Of a stretch of 64,000 bases of DNA, positions 48,871 through 59,600 are shown piece after piece. A program made the translations under genes and the position numbers. A model generated the notes under the pieces. The model did not search any database. It worked only from the letters and a program-made list of their open reading frames with translations, and was not told the DNA's origin. The DNA is taken from assembly GCA_029207755.1 (NCBI GenBank), contig JARCOQ010000012.1, forward strand, positions 14,575,679 to 14,639,678, written 5' to 3'. The first letter of the stretch is position 1. Every line of letters starts with the position of its first letter. Source of the DNA: Chamaea fasciata (taxonomy: Eukaryota; Chordata; Aves; Passeriformes; Sylviidae).

Positions 48871-49039
48871 GTCGAATGGGCACACAGGGGTTAATTCTTA
48901 AGAGCTGTGGCCAAATGAGAATGGGCACTTTGGTGTCATGGTTCAAACACTGCCAGTCCAGTCCAGGGTCACCCAGTGGCCTGTGCTGTCACCCATCCTT
49001 GGCCCTCTGTCCTCGCAGAGGAGTGAAAGGGGGCTGGTT

Positions 49040-49320
49040 ATTAGCTTTATTAATATTTATTATTAATTAGCAGCATTATTTTATTTTATTAGTGTTTATT
49101 ATCATCTCCTGTAAGCATTGGCATCTCTAGTATTGGTATTGGCCATCAATACAATCCTCAATAAATTCTACATTTACAATGTTGTATTTTAGGATGCAGT
49201 AGTGTAATCACTTATTGCAACCTAAAACTATGATTATTTCTTGTAATAAATAGTAGATTTATTAATATTGGTAGTAATTAGTGCATTATTAGCTGCCACA
49301 GGGGTATAAAAGTGTCCTGG
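49040..49320. other. A/T-rich island
   Basis: About 280 bases of TTATT/TAATA-rich DNA inside otherwise GC-rich sequence, bounded sharply on the left. It could be a decayed transposon or an A/T-rich non-coding element. No terminal repeat or open frame was found. Confidence 0.5.
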
Positions 49321-49344
49321 TGGAACCTCCATGGGATTATGGAA

Positions 49345-49740
49345 TGCCCTTCCCACTCTTCCGTTTGTGGGAGCAAACTCCCCAACTCAGCTTTGAATCC
49401 ATCCTTTATTTTCACACAAGTATAGGACAAAAAGCCCCAACTCCTTGAAATATTCACACAATCCAACAAAAATCTCTCCAACCCAAAGCTTTTGCTGGGG
49501 CACCACGTGCGGCAGGCAGGGACAGCTCCCCTCTGGTCCCCCCTCGGCTCCAGCCTCCTTTCGGGTGGGTGCAGAGAGTGAGAAATTCCCTCTAAATATC
49601 ACCCCAGATCTCCAGAAATTTTCCCCCGGGCTGCCAGAGCAGGCAGGGAGCTCCTGGTTTGCAGCCTGGAGCTGCACAGAGCCTGATGACCCTCCCCAAA
49701 GCCTACACCTCGATATCAGCGAGCCAGCAAATCCTTTAGT
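49345..49740 (-). repeat. Dispersed repeat copy A (unclassified, about 400 bp)
   Basis: The left part (49345-49445) is an inverted match to 47895-48025, sharing a AGGAGTTGGGG...AATAAA...TCAAAGCTG...GGAGTTTGCTCCCACAAAC arrangement. The right part (49564-49738) is a direct match, roughly nine bases in ten, to 38899-39073, sharing GGGTGGGTGCAGAGAGTGAG and CTCGATATCAGCGAGCCAGC. Together they suggest one element whose sense strand is minus and which carries its own AATAAA. No transposase or reverse-transcriptase sequence is visible. Confidence 0.6.
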
Positions 49741-50059
49741 TCCCTTCCAACCCAAACCGCTCTGAGGAGGATTCTTTGCCAGCTGCATCAGCGGGACTTT
49801 CTCATATTTCATCCCCAAACCAGGGGATGGGAAGGTTGGGAGGATGGGAAGACCCAGCCCCAAACAGAGCCCTGAGCCCAGCGAGAGGCACCGCCCCGCA
49901 CTGCAGATCCTGCTGCGGGATCCAGCCCCGAATTCCCTGGGAGCTGCTGCCAACCCTCCCAGCAGGGCTCTAAATCCACCCCGACTTCCTTGGCTCCAGC
50001 TGGCTGAACAAGCTGGCAACAGCAGAAATCGAGGCAAAGCCTCTCCTACTCGGGGGGAA

Positions 50060-50079
50060 AAAAAAAAAAAAAAAAAAAG
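50060..50079. repeat. Poly(A) run, about 20 bases
   Basis: Homopolymer A after CTCGGGGGG, about 330 bases right of dispersed repeat copy A. Confidence 0.88.
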
Positions 50080-51838
50080 ATTGGGAGAAGTGTCCATAAA
50101 TCCTGAGCCAGTTACTGGTGGAGAGGACTCCCCTCCTCCTGCTCCACAAATTACGGCCCCAACTTCGCTGTTGTTCAGTGATGAACATCTGAAAAGGCTG
50201 TGACAGATGAGAGGAGGGATGATTTAACGGCCATAAATCCAGCCAGCTTAGAGGTGTTTTTACAACCAAACCCATCTTGAATCCCCTCTGTTATGAATAC
50301 TTATCACTCCCAGACACCGCTACAAAGGGAAGATTTTTAACAGCTTTAATAGAGACGCAATAAAACCCCCGGAGCCGGGCGAGCAGCCGTCCTTTGATCC
50401 CTCCCGAGGGAGGGAGAGGGGCTGGGAGCTGCTGGCTGTGCTCAGGCTTGAGGGAGCAGAGCTGGAGCAGCCACTGGGCTGACCCCGGGTTTAATGGACG
50501 GCTGGAATCATCCCGGAGCTGGATCAGCTTTCCTAAAGCTGCTGCACGGTGTCATTAACACCCGGCAGGGACAGGGGGACAGGCTGTGCCTGGGACACTC
50601 AGTACCTTCTCCAGGGGCTCCTCCTGCAGCTCCCTCATCACCCCTAGCCTAACCCACCTGCAAGGATTTAAACCAAGGCTGCTTTCAGCTGCCCCAATGA
50701 CCCTCCTGGGTGTGGTGACGCTGCTTTTCAACCTTTTTTAACCTAATTTAATGACTAAATGGGCTCAAAGACCACCACCTAACGAGCAGGACAGGGACTG
50801 TCCCTTGGCACCTCCCAAACAGGACAGGGACAGTGTCCCTTGGCACTTCCTGGAGCTCAGGAGATCTCCCAGCTCCAGGGTAACTGGTCATTGATCTCTC
50901 TCCCTCCCAGGTTGGGATTAAGCAGCCCCAGATCTTATTCCTGCTTCCTAAACTGTCCCTGCAGCCTCCCCAGACCATTCTAAGCACCCAGCCAGCAAAA
51001 TCAGGAGCAGGGAAGTGCCAGGGGGCACCCACTGCAAAGGGCACCCGGGGCTGGGTAAATGCCTCAGGAACAATCCCCTCCTTTCTTATCCACACAGACT
51101 TAACAGGCACAGCCAGGTGATAAGGAATTCAGCAGGTGCAGGGAACAAGATTGATCCCATGCTCCTTGTTTTCCACAGCTGAGCAGTTCACATCCAGGGA
51201 AAACACCGGGGAAAGCGTCCAGGCTTTGGGGCTGGGGGGTTTCCCTCCTGCAGTGGGGGGTAATGAAATAAAAACAAGGAGCAGGGAAAGCTCCTTCCTA
51301 AGAGAAATGTGGCTACCAAGAGAGATGTTGGGCTACCAAGAGAGAAACCAGCCCTGCAGGACGAGGAACAAGCTCAGCTTGGCCTGAGAGGACCTGAGGG
51401 GACGCGGACTCTGAATCCTGGGTGGAATATGACATTCCCAGCCTGTTAACCTAAGGGAACAATTTTTTTTTTTAATAAGATAATACCGAGTAATTGATTT
51501 TTAAGTACACTGAAATCAAATGTCCCGAGGCCAGAGCAGGATCCCAGCTCGGAGGCCGCTGGCAGAGATGGGAAGAAGCACAAGGGAAAAGAAAATAAAA
51601 CTGAAATCTCCTTCATGTGCCTCTCTGGCTCCGGGGCAAATGCGAACATCTCTGTAAAAGGTGCAACGATTTTTCTCTATTAAAAAATAGATTATCAGAA
51701 GAGAGAAGCTGGTGGAGGCACCAGGGGCCACTGAGGTCGAACAGGCAGCGTGGAGAAAATCCATCTGCTTAAAACACACAACAACAACTGAACAAAACAA
51801 AAAAACAAGATTCATTTTTAAGATAATTTATTCCAATA

Positions 51839-51854
51839 TCTCTCTCTCTCTCTC
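51839..51854. repeat. (TC)n microsatellite
   Basis: About eight TC dinucleotides within an A/T-rich stretch. Confidence 0.9.
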
Positions 51855-53464
51855 ACATCCCATCCTTCACACAGTCCCGGTTGAGGAGGGTTTATGGCTA
51901 TTTTTTTATTGGATTTTAATTGTTTTTTCTAGAAAAATACACATGCAAATAATATATATATACTTCAGCGCTGAACTCTTCTTTTCATGTTGGAAAAAAA
52001 TAATATTAATAATAAAGAAACGAAGGGGGATTTGGGAAAGACCTGAGTGGAGACAGAGACAGGGAAGGCCGTGGGGATGGGATGCTCCAGGATGCTGAGC
52101 TGCTCACGGTCCAGCACATTTTATCCAGCAGGAAGGTGTTTATTGGGACGAGGGACCAACATCAGCCCCTAACCCCGACAAAAACCCTTCTCCAATAACT
52201 CTGCCCAGGTTTGGGGATGGCCAAGGAAAAATTGGTGCTGGATTCATCCTTCCTACAAGACCCAGCATGGATCCCATCCCCAGCAGCAAGGGAAGCCCAG
52301 CTTAGGTAAAAGCATCACTTTGATGCTCGGAAATGACACCAGAAGCCGAGAGCTACGTGGGAAAAAAATATCCTTTTATGCTATTTCCTATGGGATACAG
52401 CTGGCAGCACAGGGAAAACGGACTGGTTGACACCTGGACTCGTGGTTCAGGATGATGTTTTTTGGGGTGAGACTCTGTTGGACCCTTGGCTGTGCAGGGC
52501 TGGGAGTTTCTGCTCCTTGCAGAGGGGAGCAGTGACATCCCCATGTCCCCAGAGATGTCCCCGTGTCCCCAGCGTCTCTGCAAACACCGTGCCAAGGTCC
52601 AAGGGATAAAACAGATCTGCTGCATGGTGGGAGCTGCCACCCCTGGAGCAGAACAGGAGGTGTCCTTTGGACAGGGCTATTTCAGGTTTGATGGATGAGC
52701 AGCTGGAGCGAAGGGCTGGCCAAGGAGAGGGCAGAGAGGAGCAGCCCGGGGAGGGAGGACAATTAATCTACTGCCACAGGACGCCAGGAGGCTTCGGGAA
52801 ATGTCACAATCCGGCAGCATCCCAACACTGACAGAGCAGCAGGGAGAGGGATGAGGCGTTTTTTTCATCTCCCAAGCCAAGCAGAGTTGCTCTGCCTCCT
52901 CTGCCCGCAATCCTGCCCAAGGCCATGGCTTTTTTCCTACTGATCCAGGCTAATGATGTGGAGCAAACCGTTGTCTCTTTGCCCAGAGGTACAAACCCAC
53001 ACAGGCAGCACAGTGAAGGTTTCCCCGGGGAAGGAATTTCCCTCCAGCTCCCAAGAAGCTGCACACCCAGGGTTTTGGCCAGCCCCACCTCTGCCCCCAG
53101 CAAGGCCCCACCCTGCCCGTGTCCCCAGCCAGTGTGACATCCTCGGAGTGACCACACAACCTGAGTGGTCCCTGCCATCACCTCCAGCATCAGAGAGGGG
53201 ACACCAGCAGGGAAAAGCAACCTCGGTCACCTCTGGATTTACCACCAGAGACCTCACCAGCATCTCATGGCGGGGCTGCAGACACAGCACCTGCACAGCC
53301 ACGCTCTGCCTGCTTTCCCCTTGTGTTTTGTTTTGCTTTTCAACCAACAAAATCCACCTTGTGGGACTGTCTACTCCAAAAACAGAGGCGGGAGGGTCTG
53401 GCAAGGGCGGGGGCTTGTTTGGCTCCTATGTCTACAGGCTGCCCTGGGGCAGCTCTAGAGTTTG

Positions 53465-53617
53465 GTGGACGATCATGCAGGTTTTATTGCAGCTCGTGTG
53501 TGTGGTTTGGTTTGTAGGTAGCCCAGCTTCAGTCTCAGGTAGCCCCGGAGGTGGGTTCCTCTCCCCTCCCCACCTGCCCGGCCGCTGTCTCTCCGCCACC
53601 ACGTGCCGGCCGGGCGG
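53465..53617 (-). terminator. KIAA0513: Candidate KIAA0513 3' UTR end with an AATAAA signal
   Basis: The first minus-strand AATAAA after the stop codon lies at 53488-53483, about 130 bases downstream of it. This would give a very short 3' UTR. Mammalian KIAA0513 messages have long 3' UTRs, so a distal site is also possible, for example in the A/T-rich block at 51.4-52.0 kb. Confidence 0.4.
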
Positions 53618-56600
53618 CTACTCCGTGGCCATCTGCTCGATGTGGTCACTGAGCAGCTTGTATTGCTCTGGGGAGGAGAGAGAAGAGGGCTCAGGGGAGG
53701 CTGCTGAACCATCCCATCCACGCTCTGTCCCTCCAGAACGCCCGGAAAGGGGCTGCACATCCCCCGGGCTCTCCCTTACCTTCATCCAGGTTGCCGATGG
53801 TCGCCTGCTTCTTCAGGAAGTCACTGCAGAGCTTCTTGTTGAGGCCGAAGGCCAGCATGTTGTGGATGAAGGTGCTGAGGGAGGACAGAGATGCTCTGGG
53901 TGAGAGAATGGCCAGGCTGGCCCTCCTACCCCCCCACCTTCCTCTCCCTCTGCACAGCCCCCCATAGCAGGCAGTGGGATGATGCTCAGCTCAGTCTCTT
54001 CGGATATTCAACAGAAGGGGCAGGAGCAGGTCCCAGGGAGAAGCATCAAAGATCCTCTGCACCATAAGGGATGTCCCCAGCGGGGGAACACCTGGGAAGT
54101 GTCCCCCCCTCAGCAGCTGGGCCCCAGGGAGGTGGTGCCCGTGCCCTGCTCACCCCAGCTGCCCAAAGGTGATGTTCTCGTTGAAGCGCAGGCTGTCGTC
54201 GCGCTCCTCCTGCGTCATGTGGCACCACTTCTCCCTGCAAGGAACGAGACAGTGTGGCACCGCTCTGTCACCACTGTCACCTCGGGAGCCCCTGCCTGCA
54301 TCCTCCCACCCTGGGCCACATTGCTGGACAGGAAGGCACCGAGAGCCCCCGGGTGTGGTGCTGGGTGTTGGATGAGCTCACAGCATGGATCCACCTGCAG
54401 AGCTCTTGCCCTGGAGCAAAGCAAGAGATGGCCCAGCAAAAAACCTCTTTCCACCTTGGCTTTGCCTGGCAAGGCCCTAAGATTAAGAGCTAAAAGTAGC
54501 ATCGATCCCTCCAGCACAGATCTCACCTTCAGAGCCACCGTGGGCACGAGCAGGAGGCAGGGGATGGCCACCCCAGCAGGGCTCTGCTGAAGCCCCCCAG
54601 CCTGGGAGGGTGACAGGGGGACACCAGGCACCTGTCCCTCCATCTGCAGCAAGGCTCCAACTCCCTGAATCCCCACCGAGGCGCTCCCCAAACATACCTC
54701 CCCCTCCGGCAGGGCTGGGAGCTCCCACACCCCTCCCCACGGGCCAAAATCCCAGAGGATGCCCCGGCTCCACTTCAGGCTCCCTGCAACTGCAGCATCG
54801 CCTCAAAGGATGGAGGGGGTTGAAGCTCTGCGTGTTTGCAACCAGCTCCAGGCAGTGGCAGAGTCCCCACCCCCGGAATAAAGCCTGTGCCACAGGGGTG
54901 TCACTTTGGGGTGGTGGCAGCAGGGCTCGGTGCATGCATGCCAGGGAAACTACAGCCCCACGGTGAAGCCAGCCCCTTCCCGAGAACCAGGTGAGGTTAC
55001 AGCCAAGGATAAGAGGAGGAAAAGCGAGGAAAAAACAGGGATAGGCAGAAGAAAAATGGAGGAGAAGGAAGAGGAGAACAGCAGGAGAAGAACGGACACT
55101 TGTAGCTCGCCAGAACAGCAAGCAGGAGGGGGGAGCTGTGCTGGGTGGAAACTGGGATAGAGGGGGTCTCACCCGAAATTCAGTGGGGTTGGCTCAGCCC
55201 CAGTGTGGCTGGAACTGGAAGAGGATGGGTGCTGAGCCAGGCTGAGCCCACAAAGGGAGCCAGACCCCACTAAATCACCCCAACCCAAATGTGCAAAGCC
55301 GCCGAGCTGAGCCTCCAGCCACCAGCTCACTGTTTATAGGGCTCTGGAAATGTGCATAATACGTTTCAGGGGATTTTATTTTTTTTTTAAGAAAAGAAGG
55401 TGTAATTTCTCTCAGATAAAGCTTAGGATAGCAAATAAAACCCACAGCCAAATGCAGAGGGGAAGAATCGAATTAAGGGGCTTTGAAATCTGGAAGTAAA
55501 ACTTCACAGACCCCACTGGCTCACTCACAGAAGAAACATGTTTGTAACTCTTTTTTTTCCTGCCTTTTTATGTTTTGGAGGGAGGAAGAAGGGAGAAAAA
55601 CCCCAACATTATCAAAGTGACCCCCCGCCAAAAAAAATCTGGCCGTGTTTCTGGCTTCTTACCAGAGAGTAACATGCCTGTGAAGGGAGAAAACCCACAT
55701 GTGGCTCCACTCAAAGCCTTTGATCTCCACACTGGCCCAGCAGGACAGGCACAGGGGGTGAGGAACCCCCGGGGCTGTGGGGTTGTATTTTGGGGTATCC
55801 TTGCTGTGCCTGGAAATGCTGAGAGCTCTCTATCAACTCTTTCCTCTTCCAGCAGCAGCGTTTCTCCCCGCACAGCAAACCCCAGCAGTGGTATTTACAC
55901 CGTCCCTTAGCCAGGAACTTCCTCAGCCACACAGAAAATTTGCTGCCAGGCCTCTGAAAAATCCTCATCCTCTTGCTGATGCCATCACTTGGAGGGGTTT
56001 GCTCCCCAATCCCACACTCCAAGAGAGCAGTGACTGTTCCCCTGCTCCAACACCAGCTCATGGCCCCAAGGACACGTTCCCAGTTGTGATATGCAGCTCC
56101 CCCCCCCATCTGCAAGTTTAATTTTGTTAAGGGATGGCAGCAGAAAAGTGCATTAAAAATGGAAGAGAGCCAGCTTTTCCAGCTGGCAAAGGATCCCCAG
56201 CACCTCTAAGTGGCAGCAGAAGCCAGGAGCAAGCAGGAAGGACAGGAGAGGGGGAAGCTTTCTACACAAAGAGACTCAGTTCGTGTCCAAAACCTGCCCA
56301 GAGGGATGTTCCCAGCAAAATATATCACAGCTTGAAACCATTCAGGGTCCTTTTTAAAAACCACATGAAAGAGGAGCCAATCTAAACCCCTCTGGCCCTT
56401 TGGGAGGGCGATGCTCATGCTCCAACCTCCGGCAGTTCCTCCTCCTCCACGGAGAAAGGGCCTTGCAGAGCCCCCCAAAAACACATCCCCCCCTTCCCCA
56501 GGGCAGGATGTGGGCCCGAAGTGAGCGTCAGGCTGTGGACACTAAGGAAGGACAGGGACAGACACACCTCTTCTCCTCTTCCTCCCCAGTGTTCCCTCTG

Positions 56601-59600
56601 GAGCGGCGGCAGAAACGGGGCCGACAAAAGTGGCGTGTGAAAAGGTCATGCAAGACAGAGGGATGGAGGGGAACGGAGAGAAGAAGAGACGGAAGAAGGT
56701 TGTTAGAGGCACAGAGAGAGAGAGGAAAGAGAGAGAGAGAAAAAGAGGAGTTTAGTTCTGGTTCCTTCCCCACCCCTCCCCTGCCCTCCCCACCCGGAGG
56801 AGGAAAATCCTCCTCCAGGTCTGGCTGCAGCCCTGGGAGGACAAAGCCCGGCCAGCCCCGAGATGTCCTGGTCACCCCGACACGGAGATGGCCTCAACCC
56901 CATCCCCACGGACCTTCTGGACATCTGCCATGGCCAAGGACCCACCTGGAATTCCAAACCCAGCCCGCACCAACCACGTCCTCCCTGCAGGGATTTCAAT
57001 CCTCAGCCCAGCACGGAGCATCCCGGCTCACTGTCAGGATTCTGCATCCTCTCCAGGGGACTCGGGAGGGTCACTGTCACCTCCCAACCCCCTCGAGACA
57101 CTCAGGGTTCTCCAAGCTGCAGTTCCCAAAGCTCCTTTGTTAGCCAGGCTCGTTCCTGCAGCCCAGGCAGGCTCAGCCATCAGATTAATTGGGAAAGGCA
57201 CTCGGAGCAGGGAGCAGCTGCCGGTGGCGTCTGTCCTTGTGAGGCATTTGCTGCTGCTAATTTGGGGCTTAATCAAAGCAAATGCAGTTATGGTTACATT
57301 GCTGCTCAAGAGGCTTTTCCCGTGCTTGCTTGGGAGGAAAAAAAAAAAAGGAAAGCAATAAAGGGGAAAACAGGGATTGATCCGTGAGCTGAGCCTGGCA
57401 CAGCATCCCGGGGTGCGAGCCAGGGCTGCTGAGGCTTAGCTCGGGATTTGGGGAGGGCACGGAGAGGGGATCGCTGTTCAAAGGGGCTGTCAGAGCTCCG
57501 GAAAGGGGCGGCTGGAACGCTCCGAGCTCGGCGATTCCAGCCCGAGAGCTCCGAGCCTCAGGGCACTGCACAGACAGCGGGAGGGGCCGGCTGCGGGTGG
57601 GAAACTGCGGCCAGGAGAGGAAGGAGTGGCTGGAGCCCTCACACAGCCCCGGGGTGGAGCGAGAGGTGGGCACAAGCTCGGCGAGTGTCTCATTTCTGCA
57701 CCCCCCGACACGAGCTGCCCCTTCCCTGGCAGGTTTAGCACGATTTTTGGGGCTGGCAGTGTCGCACCATCCCCAGGTTCTCTCCTTGCTGGCTGCAGGT
57801 TGTCCCTCCTGGGGACAGCTGGGGACATCCCCTCCATCCACTACACCTCCCCGACGGCTGCACCGAGCACCTCCCAGACCTGCTGGCAAACTCAGCACCA
57901 ACAGCCTGAGCCCCGGCTGGGATTCTGGGCATTTCTCTAGGGCTTGGCTCCTCCAAAAATGCTGCACAAGCAGCAAGAAAACCTTCCTGCTCCCGAACCC
58001 CTGCCAGGCTGCCGATCTCACCAGCCCCCTGCTCCCAGCAGGTTTCTAGTCGGGGGTGGGAAGCAGAGCATTTCCCCAGGGTTGGGCAAGCTCAGGGCTG
58101 TTGGGAGGAGCACCCTGAGGGGCTGGAGTGGGACAGGGAATCTCCTGATTCCACAGGGACGTGTCCTACCTGGTGGTGGGGGACCTCTTCCTGCGCTCGC
58201 AGTGCACGGCGTCGAAGAAGGCGGCGTTCCAGAACCGGAGGTTGTGCCTGCAGGGAGGGAGGTGTTGGGAATGGCCAGTTGGGATTTTATAGTTAGGAAC
58301 ACCCACAGGGTGCCCAGAGAGGCTGGGGCTGCCCCTGGATCCCTGGAAGTGCCCAAGGCCAGGTTGGATGGGGCTTGGAGCAATCTGGGACAGTGGAAGG
58401 TGTCCCTGCTGATTGCAGGGGTGGGATGAGATGAGCTTTAAGGTCCCTTCCCACCAAAACCATTCCAGGATTCCACAATCTCATAATTCCACATCTCACA
58501 ATTCCACATCTCACAATTCCACATCTCAGCCTGTCCCCGAGTCCTCCCAAGGGTCAGGATGGGCCGAACAAACCTGGCAGATTTCTGGACCAGCCCTTTG
58601 GTGGCTGCAAACACACCCTCATTAGCACAGGGGACACGCCAAAGCCAAGGCCAGCTCGGTAGGGCCACTTGTGGACATCTGGGGACATGTGACCAGCAGG
58701 ACGGTCCCCTCCCCAGGCAGGAGCCAGCTCGCCCCGGGGCTTTACCAGATCGGCTGCTGCTTCAGGTGCATGTACAGGTAAATCTTCTCCCCTTTCTTCT
58801 CCTCCTCTGGGCTCTGCAGGGACACTGTGGGGACACACAGTCACACGTCTGGGGGATTCCCACCTTCCCACCCACGTGTGGATTTGGTGCCCACTCCCAG
58901 TTTGGAATGGTTTGCAAACCAAACACATCCTCTCCACATCCACAGCAAGGGGAAGAGCAGCTCTGAGCGCCCTTGGAGGGCAGGGATCAGCCCTGATGGA
59001 GGCAGGGATGTCCCAGCAGGATCCTGGAGGGGCTGGACCACTGCTTTGGGAGCACACACAGGTACTGGGGGAGCTCAGAGGCAGTGGGTGCCCAAACCTC
59101 TGCAGCCTGTGACACTGAGGACCACATCCTCGCAGGACAAGAGTTGTGACTGGAATTTCAAACCCAGCCCTGAGGAATTCCAGCATTTCCAACCCTCTCT
59201 CCTTCCCCAGGGGTGCCTTGGCCATGCCCATTTCAGCAATGCTGGCTGCACTCACCCGTCTTCTTCAGCTTCTCCTTTGGTTTGTCTTCACCTTCTCTGT
59301 GGCACAAGAAATCAACATCAGCTCCAAAAATCCTGTTCCCCCCCCCCGACAGCCCATGGCCCCCCTGGCAAAGGGGACCTCATTTGAAAGACCCCCTGAT
59401 CCCATGCCACCATCCCCAGGGCCAGAAAGGTGACAAAGAGACAGTGATGTCCCTCCCCTGGGACCCAGAGCAGAGATGATGCAGAAAACCACGAGCTTGT
59501 AACCACACAACTCCACACCTCTTGGTTTTGAGACAAATTGGGAGGGACGAGGACAATGGCCAAGGGAAACAGGACTCCCAGGCCATGAGGTGACAGTGGC

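Larger units (their letters stand above)
49741..53464. other. Intergenic or distal 3' UTR region downstream of KIAA0513
   Basis: A/T-richer blocks at 50200-50360 and 51440-52030 stand out against GC-rich flanks. The second could be part of a long KIAA0513 3' UTR if the proximal AATAAA is not used. No coding sequence was recognised. Confidence 0.4.

Noticed and set aside
56640..56760. Purine-rich GAGAGA stretch as a GAGA-type regulatory array
   Set aside because: Irregular, intronic, and indistinguishable from ordinary low-complexity DNA.
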